From DATJGF01 sp035495315 (GTDB lineage Bacteria; Verrucomicrobiota; Verrucomicrobiia; Limisphaerales; UBA8199), in assembly GCA_035495315.1 (NCBI GenBank), contig DATJGF010000191.1:1-17775 (forward strand): DNA of 17,775 nt, in the 5' to 3' direction. Below the pieces are notes generated by a model. The model was not told the DNA's origin. It saw only the letters and a list, made by a program, of their open reading frames with translations, and did not search any database. Shown here piece after piece: positions 7,709 through 14,801 of this stretch; positions within the stretch are counted from its first letter, which is position 1, and every line of letters begins with the position of its first letter. The position numbers and the translations under genes are program-made.

Positions 7709-9052
7709 TTAATAGCTGGCGGTAACGCCAATGTAAACTCGATTGCGGCTAAAGCTGCGGAAAGGGAGATCAGAATCCAAACGATCAAAGTCGTATCCCG
7801 CGTGTGCCGCAATCCACTGGTTAAAGCGATACTCGAGTTCGACACCCGCCAGGAAGAAATTGTCGCTCTTTCCATCCGCGGTTCCGCCATTGTATTTTGA
7901 GTTTTGGTACTGCGCCGTCACATGACCAAACAATTGCGGAGTGATCCGATGATTGAGAGTCGCATAGACAACGGCCGATTCGGCATCCAAAGTCACAGAC
8001 CCGTTGCCGGAAAGAGCAAGGAGACCCACGACATCAGTTGCATTGCGATCATACGAAAAACCGCCTTCAACATAACTCTGAGGCAAGTAGGTGTACCGCA
8101 AGCTCAGATTCACATAAGGGGTGATTGGATTATCTGCGGCCGAGTCGTTGTAATAATCAGTGTAGCTGGCCCCCGCGCGAATCGAGCCGCTCAGGTCAGG
8201 GGAAAAGTTGTGAATGGCACCCAGGTATCCGGTGTGTTGCCGGCTATTGCGCACGTCACTTTTTACTAACGGAGTACCGAACAAAAGATTGTCCAGAACG
8301 TTACCACCGATGAACTCGTCGGCATTGTAATCGATGTCAGTGAACTGGTAACCGATCAACGCTTTGGTTTCCGGCAGAATCTGGTAAAGCCCTTCGATAT
8401 GGAAACGATTCTCAATCCGGTTCAACATGCCGGCCAGACTTGGCTGAATATCAAAACTGGGCAGAAGCGTCTCACCGGTATCCTTATAATCGTAGTAGGC
8501 GTTGTCATATCCGGCTCCAATGCCGAATTCCGGACCAATTTGAGCGTCAGCGCCGATCGAGCCATAATTGCGGATGTTGTCTCCCGATACGCGTTGGAAA
8601 GTGGCGAAGGCATTTCCGGCTCGGAGCATGTCCGGCTCCTGACCAATCACAAACGAATCGTTAACCCGTGCTTTGAAGCGTTCGCTGAAATCATGCGTAA
8701 GACCGGCGTTGAAAGTAAATGCCTGGTCAATATGATCGGCGCTGCCAGGCGGCCGGTTTTCGTAGTATTTGAGCGAATAGAGAAATCCAAGGTTCACCGA
8801 GGTCTGCTCAACGGACCAAACCAAGGCCGCCTGAGGTTCAATCTCATACCCGAAGGTCTGCTTCTTTTGTCCGGGGGCTAGCGGTACGTTGTCCGGGACA
8901 GTCGCGGTGTTATCATCGTAAAATCCGCGAAGCGTCGCCGAAACACTCCAGGGCTTCGAATTGTCAGGAGTTCCTACCACTTGAGCCGAAGCTGTTTGAA
9001 TTCCGGACGCGCCAAGCGCAACCAAACCGACTGAGGCAACGATTTTTTTCAT
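7709..9052 (-). CDS. Outer-membrane beta-barrel protein of the polysaccharide locus
   Basis: The 447-residue protein begins with a Sec signal peptide (MKKIVAS start, cleavage near TASA-Q at 23). The rest is alternating polar/hydrophobic strands with aromatic ends and turn-rich loops, closing with 'VYIGVTASY', a typical barrel end with a terminal aromatic residue. The length would allow roughly 16-18 strands. It resembles the putative outer-membrane beta-barrel families that sit in exopolysaccharide loci. Its stop lies 64 bp before the kinase gene. Because the OPX protein in this operon lacks a pore-forming helix, this barrel is the best candidate for the outer-membrane exit pore (inference). 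The ATG at 9052 has only a weak Shine-Dalgarno. Upstream lies a 257-bp gap with a palindrome, suggesting that the export transcript starts here. Confidence 0.85.
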   Translation of the reverse strand: MKKIVASVGLVALGASGIQTASAQVVGTPDNSKPWSVSATLRGFYDDNTATVPDNVPLAPGQKKQTFGYEIEPQAALVWSVEQTSVNLGFLYSLKYYENRPPGSADHIDQAFTFNAGLTHDFSERFKARVNDSFVIGQEPDMLRAGNAFATFQRVSGDNIRNYGSIGADAQIGPEFGIGAGYDNAYYDYKDTGETLLPSFDIQPSLAGMLNRIENRFHIEGLYQILPETKALIGYQFTDIDYNADEFIGGNVLDNLLFGTPLVKSDVRNSRQHTGYLGAIHNFSPDLSGSIRAGASYTDYYNDSAADNPITPYVNLSLRYTYLPQSYVEGGFSYDRNATDVVGLLALSGNGSVTLDAESAVVYATLNHRITPQLFGHVTAQYQNSKYNGGTADGKSDNFFLAGVELEYRFNQWIAAHAGYDFDRLDSDLPFRSFSRNRVYIGVTASY

Positions 9053-9097
9053 AGATTAGTTCTGATCTTGTATCACACCCAGAGAGGCGGTGCCAAC

Positions 9098-9150
9098 ATC
9101 AAATCCTGTTTGCTTTTACCGAAATCCTATTGACGCGTCAATCAAATCTT
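9098..9150. promoter_or_regulatory. Palindrome and direct repeats upstream of the export operon
   Basis: A perfect 14-bp palindrome, ATTGACGCGTCAAT, occupies 9129-9142, about 77 bp before the barrel ATG. It is flanked by near-identical direct repeats ATCAAATCCT (9098-9107) and ATCAAATCTT (9141-9150), whose starts are 43 bp apart, about four helical turns. This fits an operator for a dimeric regulator controlling the export genes. No clear sigma-70 hexamers are visible. The rest of the 9053-9309 gap holds an AT-only palindrome (9280-9295) and no gene. Confidence 0.4.
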
Positions 9151-9309
9151 AGCGATTTTTTATGACTCGACGGAAGGACTTTTCGGCCCGCGTTTTCACT
9201 AATCCTGCACACCCAGGCCCTTTGCGCAACACAAAAAGACTTGATGTATCTGACTGGTATCGCGGCAACTCGTTCAAACATTTTTTCGAAAAAATCCTGC
9301 TCCGACCGG

Positions 9310-10098
9310 TCACGACGTCGGGATTACCAGGTTCTGGCCAATTTGCAGCCGACGCGGGTCAAGTTTAGGATTGGCCGCCAGCAGAGCGTCAACTCGAACG
9401 CCGTACTTTTTGGCGATCGCCGACGCCGTCTCTCCCGGTTTGACGGTGTGAGTGCGCGACAGGCTGGCTAACGCCGGAGCAGGTCTGGCAATGCCAGCTG
9501 AACCCCCAGTGGATAGAGCGACTTGGGATGCGGCGGGGGGATTTGGAAGCGGTGAGGTGCGCGAAACGGCGCCGACCTGGTTGGTGAATTTCTGCAATTG
9601 CGCTGCATAGGCAACCGAGCGATCGAGCTCGTCGTGCAAGCGCTTGTTCTCATCCGTCAGCCGCTTGTTTTCCTGGGTCAGCAGGTCCAATTCTTTCTGC
9701 ACTTTCTCGGTGACCGGGCCAAGTACGACCGTGCGCGCCAGCTCCTGTTTGCAGGTAAGGATGCGTTGTTTTACGACTTCGGCGTTTTCCGCATGGGGAC
9801 GCAGTTGCAAGTATTGGTCGTAGTGGTAAATGGCGGCTGCCGGGTCAGCTTCTTTCTGATCAAACAAACAGGCCAACTCGAAGTGAGCCGAAGCCGATTG
9901 CGGGTTTGCTTCCAACGCTTTCTGGAAGGACTGAACGGCGCCTTTATAATCCAGCGCAGCCACCCGGCTTTTGCCCGCCAGGAAGTGCGGCTCGCGTTCC
10001 TCCTCAGACAGGCTCGACGCCGACGGACCACAGGAGGTTAACACAAAGCTGGCGAGCAATGAGATTATGCTCAAGAAGGGGCTCGCCGGATTTCGCAT
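9310..10098 (-). CDS. TPR, coiled-coil and LysM domain lipoprotein
   Basis: This 262-residue protein is exported and lipidated: its signal ends in a lipobox LTSC with Cys23. Residues about 37-118 look like two TPR-type helical repeats ('ALDYKGAVQSFQKALEANPQ', then 'AIYHYDQYLQLRPHA'). Residues about 130-172 form a coiled coil, a low-complexity linker follows, and a LysM domain (216-260, 'HTVKPGETASAIAKKYGV') ends the protein. LysM binds N-acetylglucosamine glycans such as peptidoglycan, so it should be tethered to the membrane and hold the cell wall, with the TPR part recruiting a partner. It lies upstream of the export operon on the same strand, separated by 257 bp, and 75 bp after the membrane-protein gene. 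A role in envelope organisation or polymer export is possible but not shown. Confidence 0.88.
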   Translation of the reverse strand: MRNPASPFLSIISLLASFVLTSCGPSASSLSEEEREPHFLAGKSRVAALDYKGAVQSFQKALEANPQSASAHFELACLFDQKEADPAAAIYHYDQYLQLRPHAENAEVVKQRILTCKQELARTVVLGPVTEKVQKELDLLTQENKRLTDENKRLHDELDRSVAYAAQLQKFTNQVGAVSRTSPLPNPPAASQVALSTGGSAGIARPAPALASLSRTHTVKPGETASAIAKKYGVRVDALLAANPKLDPRRLQIGQNLVIPTS

Positions 10099-10134
10099 AA
10101 CGCGAGACTAGACCACGGTTCAACTGCATTCAAT

Positions 10135-10177
10135 ATAGAAGCGTCCAAACCGCTCTAATTCTAAAGTAAGCTTCTAT
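10135..10177. repeat. Inverted repeat across the end of the membrane-protein gene
   Basis: Eight-base arms ATAGAAGC (10135-10142) and GCTTCTAT (10170-10177) are separated by 27 bp and span the stop codon of the membrane-protein gene. No T-run follows on the minus strand, so it is not a standard terminator. It might be an mRNA 3' structure or a regulator site before the LysM gene. Low weight. Confidence 0.3.
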
Positions 10178-11067
10178 TCCGGTTTTGGTGCAGGATTCGA
10201 TTTGGAGTTTTCGGTCGGCCCGCCATTCGCGCAATCGCCTTTCCGTGAATCCTCGAGCGGTTTTTGGAACGGATTGCCGGCAGTCTCGCCCGCGGCGGGA
10301 TGTCGCGGCAACGACAAAACTGCGGCCAATATAAAACCCCATCCGAGCACGAGGTGTGCAGCAGCAGCAACCCCCAGACCAATCAATTCAACCACCCCGA
10401 AGCGGTAACACAGGATGGCGCCGCTCATGAGCAGCGCTCCAGGCATGAGGCCAGCCCCACAAACCCGCCAGCTGCCGCCCAGAGTCAAATCACGATTGGC
10501 AAAAAAGCCCACAAGCCAGGCCGGGAACAAGTAAGCGGAGGCGAGTATAGCCCAGGTCAACATCAACCCCGCGAGGACAGCCGCGCTGAGCAAGGCCAGC
10601 AACGGCGGCGCCCAAGCGCCCCACCAGGGCGTCAGCTCAACCCGGTTGCACGCCACTCTCCAACCCGGAATATAACCGAGACGAGTGAACCCGAGGAGAG
10701 AATAGAACTTTGCATCGGACTGACCCAGCTCGAGTTGCAGATGCGCCGGAGACCGCGCCTCTCCGGCGTGTGGCAGATCCACCGCGCACGCCAGGAACCG
10801 GTTCTCCGCGAGGATTTGTGGCGAGGGGCCATGCCAATCGAGTCGACCGCCTCGGATCTCGCCTTGATCCGGCAATCGCGCGATCGCCGACGTGATGATG
10901 GGAAACCAGGCCGAATAAACGAACCAGGCGACGAGAGCCGCGGCAAATAACGCGAAGAGGAACTGGACTAATAGCAATTGAGCCACGGAGCATCGGGCGA
11001 AACCTGCAACCCCTCGAGGGGTCAAAGGTTGCCACGCAAATTGCGTCTGTCGCCCTGACTCTTCCAT
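10174..11067 (-). CDS. Unrecognised multi-pass membrane protein
   Basis: I do not recognise this family. From the ATG at 11067 it has 297 residues; a GTG at 11079 would add four. One hydrophobic segment lies at about 30-54. A mostly polar stretch with three Cys follows (about 55-150), then three or four membrane segments (about 153-187, 206-222, 225-252). The C-terminal 45 residues are hydrophilic, Pro- and Lys-rich, and probably disordered. The polar 55-150 part between the first and second membrane segments could be a periplasmic domain. It lies about 140 bp after the DUF6941-like gene and 75 bp before the LysM lipoprotein on the same strand, so it may belong to either group. The reading frame, hydrophobicity and lack of a competing frame make the gene credible. 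Confidence 0.7.
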   Translation of the reverse strand: MEESGRQTQFAWQPLTPRGVAGFARCSVAQLLLVQFLFALFAAALVAWFVYSAWFPIITSAIARLPDQGEIRGGRLDWHGPSPQILAENRFLACAVDLPHAGEARSPAHLQLELGQSDAKFYSLLGFTRLGYIPGWRVACNRVELTPWWGAWAPPLLALLSAAVLAGLMLTWAILASAYLFPAWLVGFFANRDLTLGGSWRVCGAGLMPGALLMSGAILCYRFGVVELIGLGVAAAAHLVLGWGFILAAVLSLPRHPAAGETAGNPFQKPLEDSRKGDCANGGPTENSKSNPAPKPE

Positions 11068-11207
11068 TAGTATCCGCACGCGATATTACCGCGGCGAACG
11101 CCTGATGTCCTGTACGAATCCGAGGACGTTGACATTCGGCGCCCGACACCTGAGGCTGGAGACAAGCGAACCTTGAAAGCGCACCAACAGCCCGTGGCTT
11201 TGCGATC

Positions 11208-11690
11208 TCAGGCTGGAGGGGTTCCCGCCGGAGGAGCGGGCGGCTGACTCTGCTGCGGGGGCGCAAGAATGACCGGCACCGGGTAGCGCAGTTTCATTAC
11301 GTCATCGACGAGGACCTCGACATAATAATTGCCAGGGACTTTGAACTCCACCTGGCCGAAAACAGTGAGGTTCGTCGCATTGCTGGCGGCATCGTGCAAA
11401 GCGAACTTGACTTCGCCTTTGCGCAACAATGTGGTTTGGTCCGGCGCTATGAAACGAACCGTCTCGGTGAATTGGCCAACGCCGGCAGTCCAGCGGTTGA
11501 AGAGGCTCAATTTCAACGCCACCACCGGCAGTTGCGGCACACGGATGAAATTGATCACACCGACCAGAAAAAAATTCCCCGTTACCTCCTGCCTGACTTC
11601 TTCGCATAACAATGAGCACTGAAGATCCGGCAAGATTCGGGTCGGTTGCATTGTCTTAGGAGTTGGTAATGGTTTGCGGCGTTCGATCAA
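11208..11690 (-). CDS. Small beta-rich protein resembling DUF6941
   Basis: This 160-residue cytoplasmic protein has the pattern of the DUF6941 type: an opening like 'LLCEEVRQEVTGNFFLVGV' (about 28-46), a run of beta strands, 'FKVPGNYYVEVLVDD' near 120-134, and a Pro/Ala-rich tail. The function of such proteins is unknown to me, and the family name is from memory of the pattern. The longest frame starts with TTG at 11690, overlapping the folD stop as TTGA, which suggests coupled translation. An ATG at 11651 is the alternative and would remove 13 basic residues; neither has a good Shine-Dalgarno. It is the last of a tight run of genes starting with the pseudouridine synthase. Confidence 0.75.
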   Translation of the reverse strand: MIERRKPLPTPKTMQPTRILPDLQCSLLCEEVRQEVTGNFFLVGVINFIRVPQLPVVALKLSLFNRWTAGVGQFTETVRFIAPDQTTLLRKGEVKFALHDAASNATNLTVFGQVEFKVPGNYYVEVLVDDVMKLRYPVPVILAPPQQSQPPAPPAGTPPA

Positions 11691-12580
11691 GTCCCGCCAG
11701 ATGCCAATTCGGCGGCCCGGACAGTGTTCTGCATGAGCATCGCAATCGTCATGGGGCCTACCCCTCCCGGGTTAGGCGTGATTTTCCCGGCAACGAGTTG
11801 GACTGCTTTAAAATCGACATCACCGACCAGGCGTGAACCGCTTGGAGCACTTGGGTCACTTAAACGATTGACCCCCACGTCCACCACTACGGCACCGGGC
11901 TTAATCATTTCGGCTTTAACAAACTGCGGCACACCCATCGCGGCGATAAGTATATCGGCCCGCCGACAGTGCGTGCCAATATCGCGCGTCCCTGAGTGGC
12001 ACAGCGTCACGGTAGCATTGGCGTGCCGTTCTTTCTGACACAGCATTGCCGCCATTGGTTTGCCGACGATATTGCCGCGCCCGAGCACGACAACTTCGGC
12101 TCCGGAAATGTTGACTCCTGAGCGAATCAGCAACTCGCGAATCCCCGCCGGCGTACAAGGCTGAAACCCCGTCGCGTCACCCAGCATCAGCTTACCGACA
12201 TTTATCGGGTGAAAGCCGTCGACATCTTTTCCCGGCAAGACATGGGCGTAGACTGTGGCCTGGTTGATATGCTGGGGGAGCGGGGCCTGGACCAGAATGC
12301 CGTGCAAACGCGGATTCGAATTGAGCCGGTCGAGCAAAGCCAATAAGTCGGCCTCCGAGGTGGACTCAGGAAGCACGTGCGTTTCTGAATGGAGGCGCAA
12401 CTCGCGACAAGCCTTCTCCTTCCGACCGACGTAGACTTTTGAAGCCGGATCTTCACCGACGCGAACGAACGCCAGCCCCGGCTGTATTCCCTTTTGGTCC
12501 AGAAGCCTGATCCGCTGCGCCAGTTCGTTTAATAATTGGGCGGCGATAGCACGGCCATCGATGAGGTTGGCCGGCGCCAT
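11687..12580 (-). CDS. folD: Bifunctional methylenetetrahydrofolate dehydrogenase/cyclohydrolase FolD
   Basis: FolD interconverts 5,10-methylene-, methenyl- and 10-formyl-tetrahydrofolate in the cytoplasm, supplying one-carbon units for purines and formyl-Met. The 297 residues are full length. Key positions align with E. coli numbering: Tyr50 and Lys54 in 'VYVGRKEKAC', Gln98 in 'VQAPLP', Asp121 in 'KDVDGFHP'. The nucleotide site 'GRGNIVGKPM' (167-176) and the C-terminal signature 'TPNPGGVGPMTIAML' are intact. Its ATG at 12580 overlaps the stop of the SH3-domain gene by one base (TAATG), so translation should be coupled. The combination with SH3 and pseudouridine synthase genes has no obvious pathway link. 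Confidence 0.98.
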   Translation of the reverse strand: MAPANLIDGRAIAAQLLNELAQRIRLLDQKGIQPGLAFVRVGEDPASKVYVGRKEKACRELRLHSETHVLPESTSEADLLALLDRLNSNPRLHGILVQAPLPQHINQATVYAHVLPGKDVDGFHPINVGKLMLGDATGFQPCTPAGIRELLIRSGVNISGAEVVVLGRGNIVGKPMAAMLCQKERHANATVTLCHSGTRDIGTHCRRADILIAAMGVPQFVKAEMIKPGAVVVDVGVNRLSDPSAPSGSRLVGDVDFKAVQLVAGKITPNPGGVGPMTIAMLMQNTVRAAELASGGT

Positions 12581-13656
12581 TAATCCAGCACCTGAATCTT
12601 TTGAATGGTGATGACGGGCGTGTTGCCCCAGCGTTCCTCGAGGCTCTCTTCACCTGTCACGATGATGCGCAGGCCTTTGTAGCGCCGCAGGTCCAGGTTA
12701 GGCGAAGTCGTGTAGAGGTAATCAATCGTGCGGCCATTATCGGGGCTGACCAATTCGAAATGAGTCGGCGCTTGCACGCTAAAAGTGCCGCGGACGGTCC
12801 CTTCACGCTGCACAATGCGCTTGGGCGGAGGTTCCTCGATTTGTTCTGTGGGGGGAGCGTTCGTCGCCGAGGCTTCAGCGAGGGTATTGGTCGCAGCGGG
12901 ATTCTCAACCGGTGCCGTTGTGGCAGGCGTTTCGGTCGGTGGCGTGCCGATCGCGGGCGCTTCGGCGACAGTAGTCGGGGCCGGCGGAGGCTCGGTTACA
13001 GCTGGTGTTGTGGGAGTTTCCTGCTTCAAATACTGGGCCGCAACAAACGCATAAGCGTTGGTGGGCGCTTCAATTTCTGTCCAATCGCCTTTGGCGCCTC
13101 GTTCCGTCACCGCATCCCCCCGTACTAAACGGCCCAGAACACTGTAATTCTCGCCGGGTCCGCTGCGCAGGTTCAACCGTTTAGGCAAAACTGTTTTGTT
13201 GGTCGCGTTGATAAAACTGGTATTGACCCAAACATGGGCGTTGGTGGGCAAAAAGATCTTCGCCCAAGCAGAGGGCTCGTCCGGGCCGGAATTGTTGTGG
13301 GTGATCTCTTCGATCACCGTTACGGAGTCGCCCTTGCTTAGGCGGGTGACGACTTCACTTTTAAGTTTGGGTTGGCCCCGCACATTAACGTGATTGGCCT
13401 CCACCGTCGCCGGGCCGGGGACAAGCGGCACTGTCTTTAACTGGGAAGCCGGGTCTTTGTGGGCGGCGGCTTGCTTGGTATTTTTCTTCTTGGTGTTCGA
13501 TTTTTTCTTCGGAGCCTTCGCCGGGGCATTGGTGGCAGCCGCAGCGCCTGGCACCGGGTTTTCGATGGGGGCGGATGGCGGGGCGTTGGTCACCTGCTGC
13601 GCCAGGATGCTCGTTGAAAGCATCACCCCTAAAGCTAACCAACAGTTCATTTTCAT
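12580..13656 (-). CDS. Exported protein with two SH3b domains
   Basis: The 358-residue protein starts with a signal peptide (hydrophobic 5-19, cleavage near ILAQ-Q), followed by an Ala/Pro- and Lys-rich linker (25-70). Two bacterial SH3 domains lie at about 85-150 and 157-210 ('KRLNLRSGPGENYSVLGRLVRGD' is the classic RSGPG signature). A long Pro/Thr/Ala linker (212-285) leads to a small C-terminal beta domain (about 290-358). SH3b domains commonly bind cell-wall peptides, so a periplasmic peptidoglycan-associated role is likely; no hydrolase domain is present. It starts three bases after the pseudouridine synthase stop and overlaps folD by one base, so it is inside that operon. The linker repeats 'TNAP' and 'PPTE' motifs, typical of flexible spacers. 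Confidence 0.9.
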   Translation of the reverse strand: MKMNCWLALGVMLSTSILAQQVTNAPPSAPIENPVPGAAAATNAPAKAPKKKSNTKKKNTKQAAAHKDPASQLKTVPLVPGPATVEANHVNVRGQPKLKSEVVTRLSKGDSVTVIEEITHNNSGPDEPSAWAKIFLPTNAHVWVNTSFINATNKTVLPKRLNLRSGPGENYSVLGRLVRGDAVTERGAKGDWTEIEAPTNAYAFVAAQYLKQETPTTPAVTEPPPAPTTVAEAPAIGTPPTETPATTAPVENPAATNTLAEASATNAPPTEQIEEPPPKRIVQREGTVRGTFSVQAPTHFELVSPDNGRTIDYLYTTSPNLDLRRYKGLRIIVTGEESLEERWGNTPVITIQKIQVLD

Positions 13657-13659
13657 AAC

Positions 13660-14367
13660 TCAGCAAAGTAGAGATTTTATCTCAGGTTCTGTCAATGTTC
13701 GCCATTTTCCCGGCGGCAACTCGCCGAGCTTGATTTTGCCGATTTGAACGCGTTGCAACCGTTTAACGGTTCGGCCTTGTGATTCGAAGAGGCGTCGCAC
13801 CTCGCGGTACTTGCCCTCGGCCAGATTCAATTCGACAACACTGCGCGACTGGCTGGCCGAAATCAATCGCGCATTAGCGGCTTTGAACTTCTCGCCCTGA
13901 TACCAAATGCCATGCGTAAAGCGGCGAAGCATCGGCTCCTCGACTCGGCCTTCAACAGTCGCGAGATATTTTTTATGCACGCCATAGCGTGGATGCGTGA
14001 GACGCAAACTGAACTCACCATCGTTGGTCAGGAAGATCAGCCCTTCGCTGTTGTAATCGAGACGGCCGACTGAATGCAAATGGCTCCATTCTTTCGGCAG
14101 CAAACCATAGATGGTCGGGCGCTCGAGCTCATCTTTGCGCGAACAGACCAGGCCTGGCGGTTTGTTGAGTGCGACGTAGATCTTACGTTTAACTCGGACC
14201 GGCTTGCCATCGACGCTCACCTGGTCATGTTTGGGATCGACTTTTACGCCCAGTTCGGTCACCGCCGCTCCGTTAACCGCCACGCGCCCGGACAGGATCA
14301 TTTGTTCGCCACTGCGACGCGAACAAACACCGGCGTCGGCGAGGAATTTCTGCAGGCGGACGATCAT
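13660..14367 (-). CDS. RsuA/RluB/RluE-family rRNA pseudouridine synthase
   Basis: It converts a specific uridine in rRNA to pseudouridine. The 235 residues hold an N-terminal S4 RNA-binding domain (2-60, 'RLQKFLADAGVCSRR') and the catalytic domain, with the family motif 'GRLDYNSEGLIFLTNDG' containing catalytic Asp104. The tail 'EGKYREVRRLF' followed by 'VKRLQRVQIG' is the usual RsuA-family C-terminal motif. The combination is closest to the RluB type (23S helix 80), but RsuA or RluE cannot be excluded from sequence reading. The ATG at 14367 has no clear Shine-Dalgarno. It is 72 bp downstream of the small basic protein gene and heads the close-packed SH3/folD operon. Confidence 0.95.
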   Translation of the reverse strand: MIVRLQKFLADAGVCSRRSGEQMILSGRVAVNGAAVTELGVKVDPKHDQVSVDGKPVRVKRKIYVALNKPPGLVCSRKDELERPTIYGLLPKEWSHLHSVGRLDYNSEGLIFLTNDGEFSLRLTHPRYGVHKKYLATVEGRVEEPMLRRFTHGIWYQGEKFKAANARLISASQSRSVVELNLAEGKYREVRRLFESQGRTVKRLQRVQIGKIKLGELPPGKWRTLTEPEIKSLLC

Positions 14368-14439
14368 AACCAGGATGGTTAATCCAAGCGGCCCCGGTCG
14401 AAATCCGAAGGCCGATTGCCGAAGCCCGAGAAGCAGGAA

Positions 14440-14595
14440 TTATGGGCTCGCCTTTGTTTTGCGCAAACCGGTGATGCGTTCGCCTTCTTTCCACTGGCCA
14501 CGCTTCTTCAGCACTTCCAGCCGTTCAAAGCGTTTCAATACATTTCGTTTTCCGCCCAAGGTGGCTGCTGCACGGAGGCTACGATGCTGTGACAT
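14440..14595 (-). CDS. Small basic protein (Verrucomicrobia/Chlamydiae family)
   Basis: A 51-residue, strongly basic protein: ATG at 14593-14595, TAA at 14440-14442. The core 'KRNVLKRFERLEVLKKRGQW' followed by 'KEGERITGLRKTK' matches the conserved 'small basic protein' family (I recall it as TIGR04137) seen in Verrucomicrobia and Chlamydiae. Its function is unknown; size, charge and conservation suggest RNA or ribosome association. It sits 72 bp before an rRNA pseudouridine synthase gene on the same strand, which agrees with a ribosomal link. No clear Shine-Dalgarno is visible before the ATG. The gene is short enough to be missed by length filters. Confidence 0.88.
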   Translation of the reverse strand: MSQHRSLRAAATLGGKRNVLKRFERLEVLKKRGQWKEGERITGLRKTKASP

Positions 14596-14633
14596 AACTC
14601 AAAATTCTAATTGATGAAAGGTGTATTTCAGCG

Positions 14634-14653
14634 CCGCTCCCGATGGGGAGCGG
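14634..14653. promoter_or_regulatory. Hairpin in the leader of the small basic protein gene
   Basis: In the 206-bp gap 14596-14801, a perfect 8-bp GC-rich stem (CCGCTCCC/GGGAGCGG) encloses a GATG loop about 40 bp before the small basic protein ATG. No T-run follows on the minus strand, so it is unlikely to be the cysE terminator. A leader structure controlling the small protein is possible. The remainder of this gap shows no gene. Confidence 0.35.
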
Positions 14654-14801
14654 GGGTGCTATGTAACACGCCGCTGACTGAATGCCAATGCTTTTTATTT
14701 CACTCGGAGGGCCGAGTTCCGGGACGCTCACAAGGCCCCGAGGCCGACTTCAGTGCGTCAGACCTCGCCGACCGTTGCGGAGCGCGCCTTCAGAAGTTGT
14801 T

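Noticed and set aside
9280..9295. AT-only palindrome ATTTTTTCGAAAAAAT as terminator of the LysM gene
   Set aside because: The arms meet with no room for a loop, and there is no GC stem before a T-run. A bendable DNA segment is as likely.
14703..14716. CTCGG/CCGAG stem as cysE terminator
   Set aside because: The stem is only five pairs, and on the minus strand it is followed by an A-rich, not T-rich, stretch.
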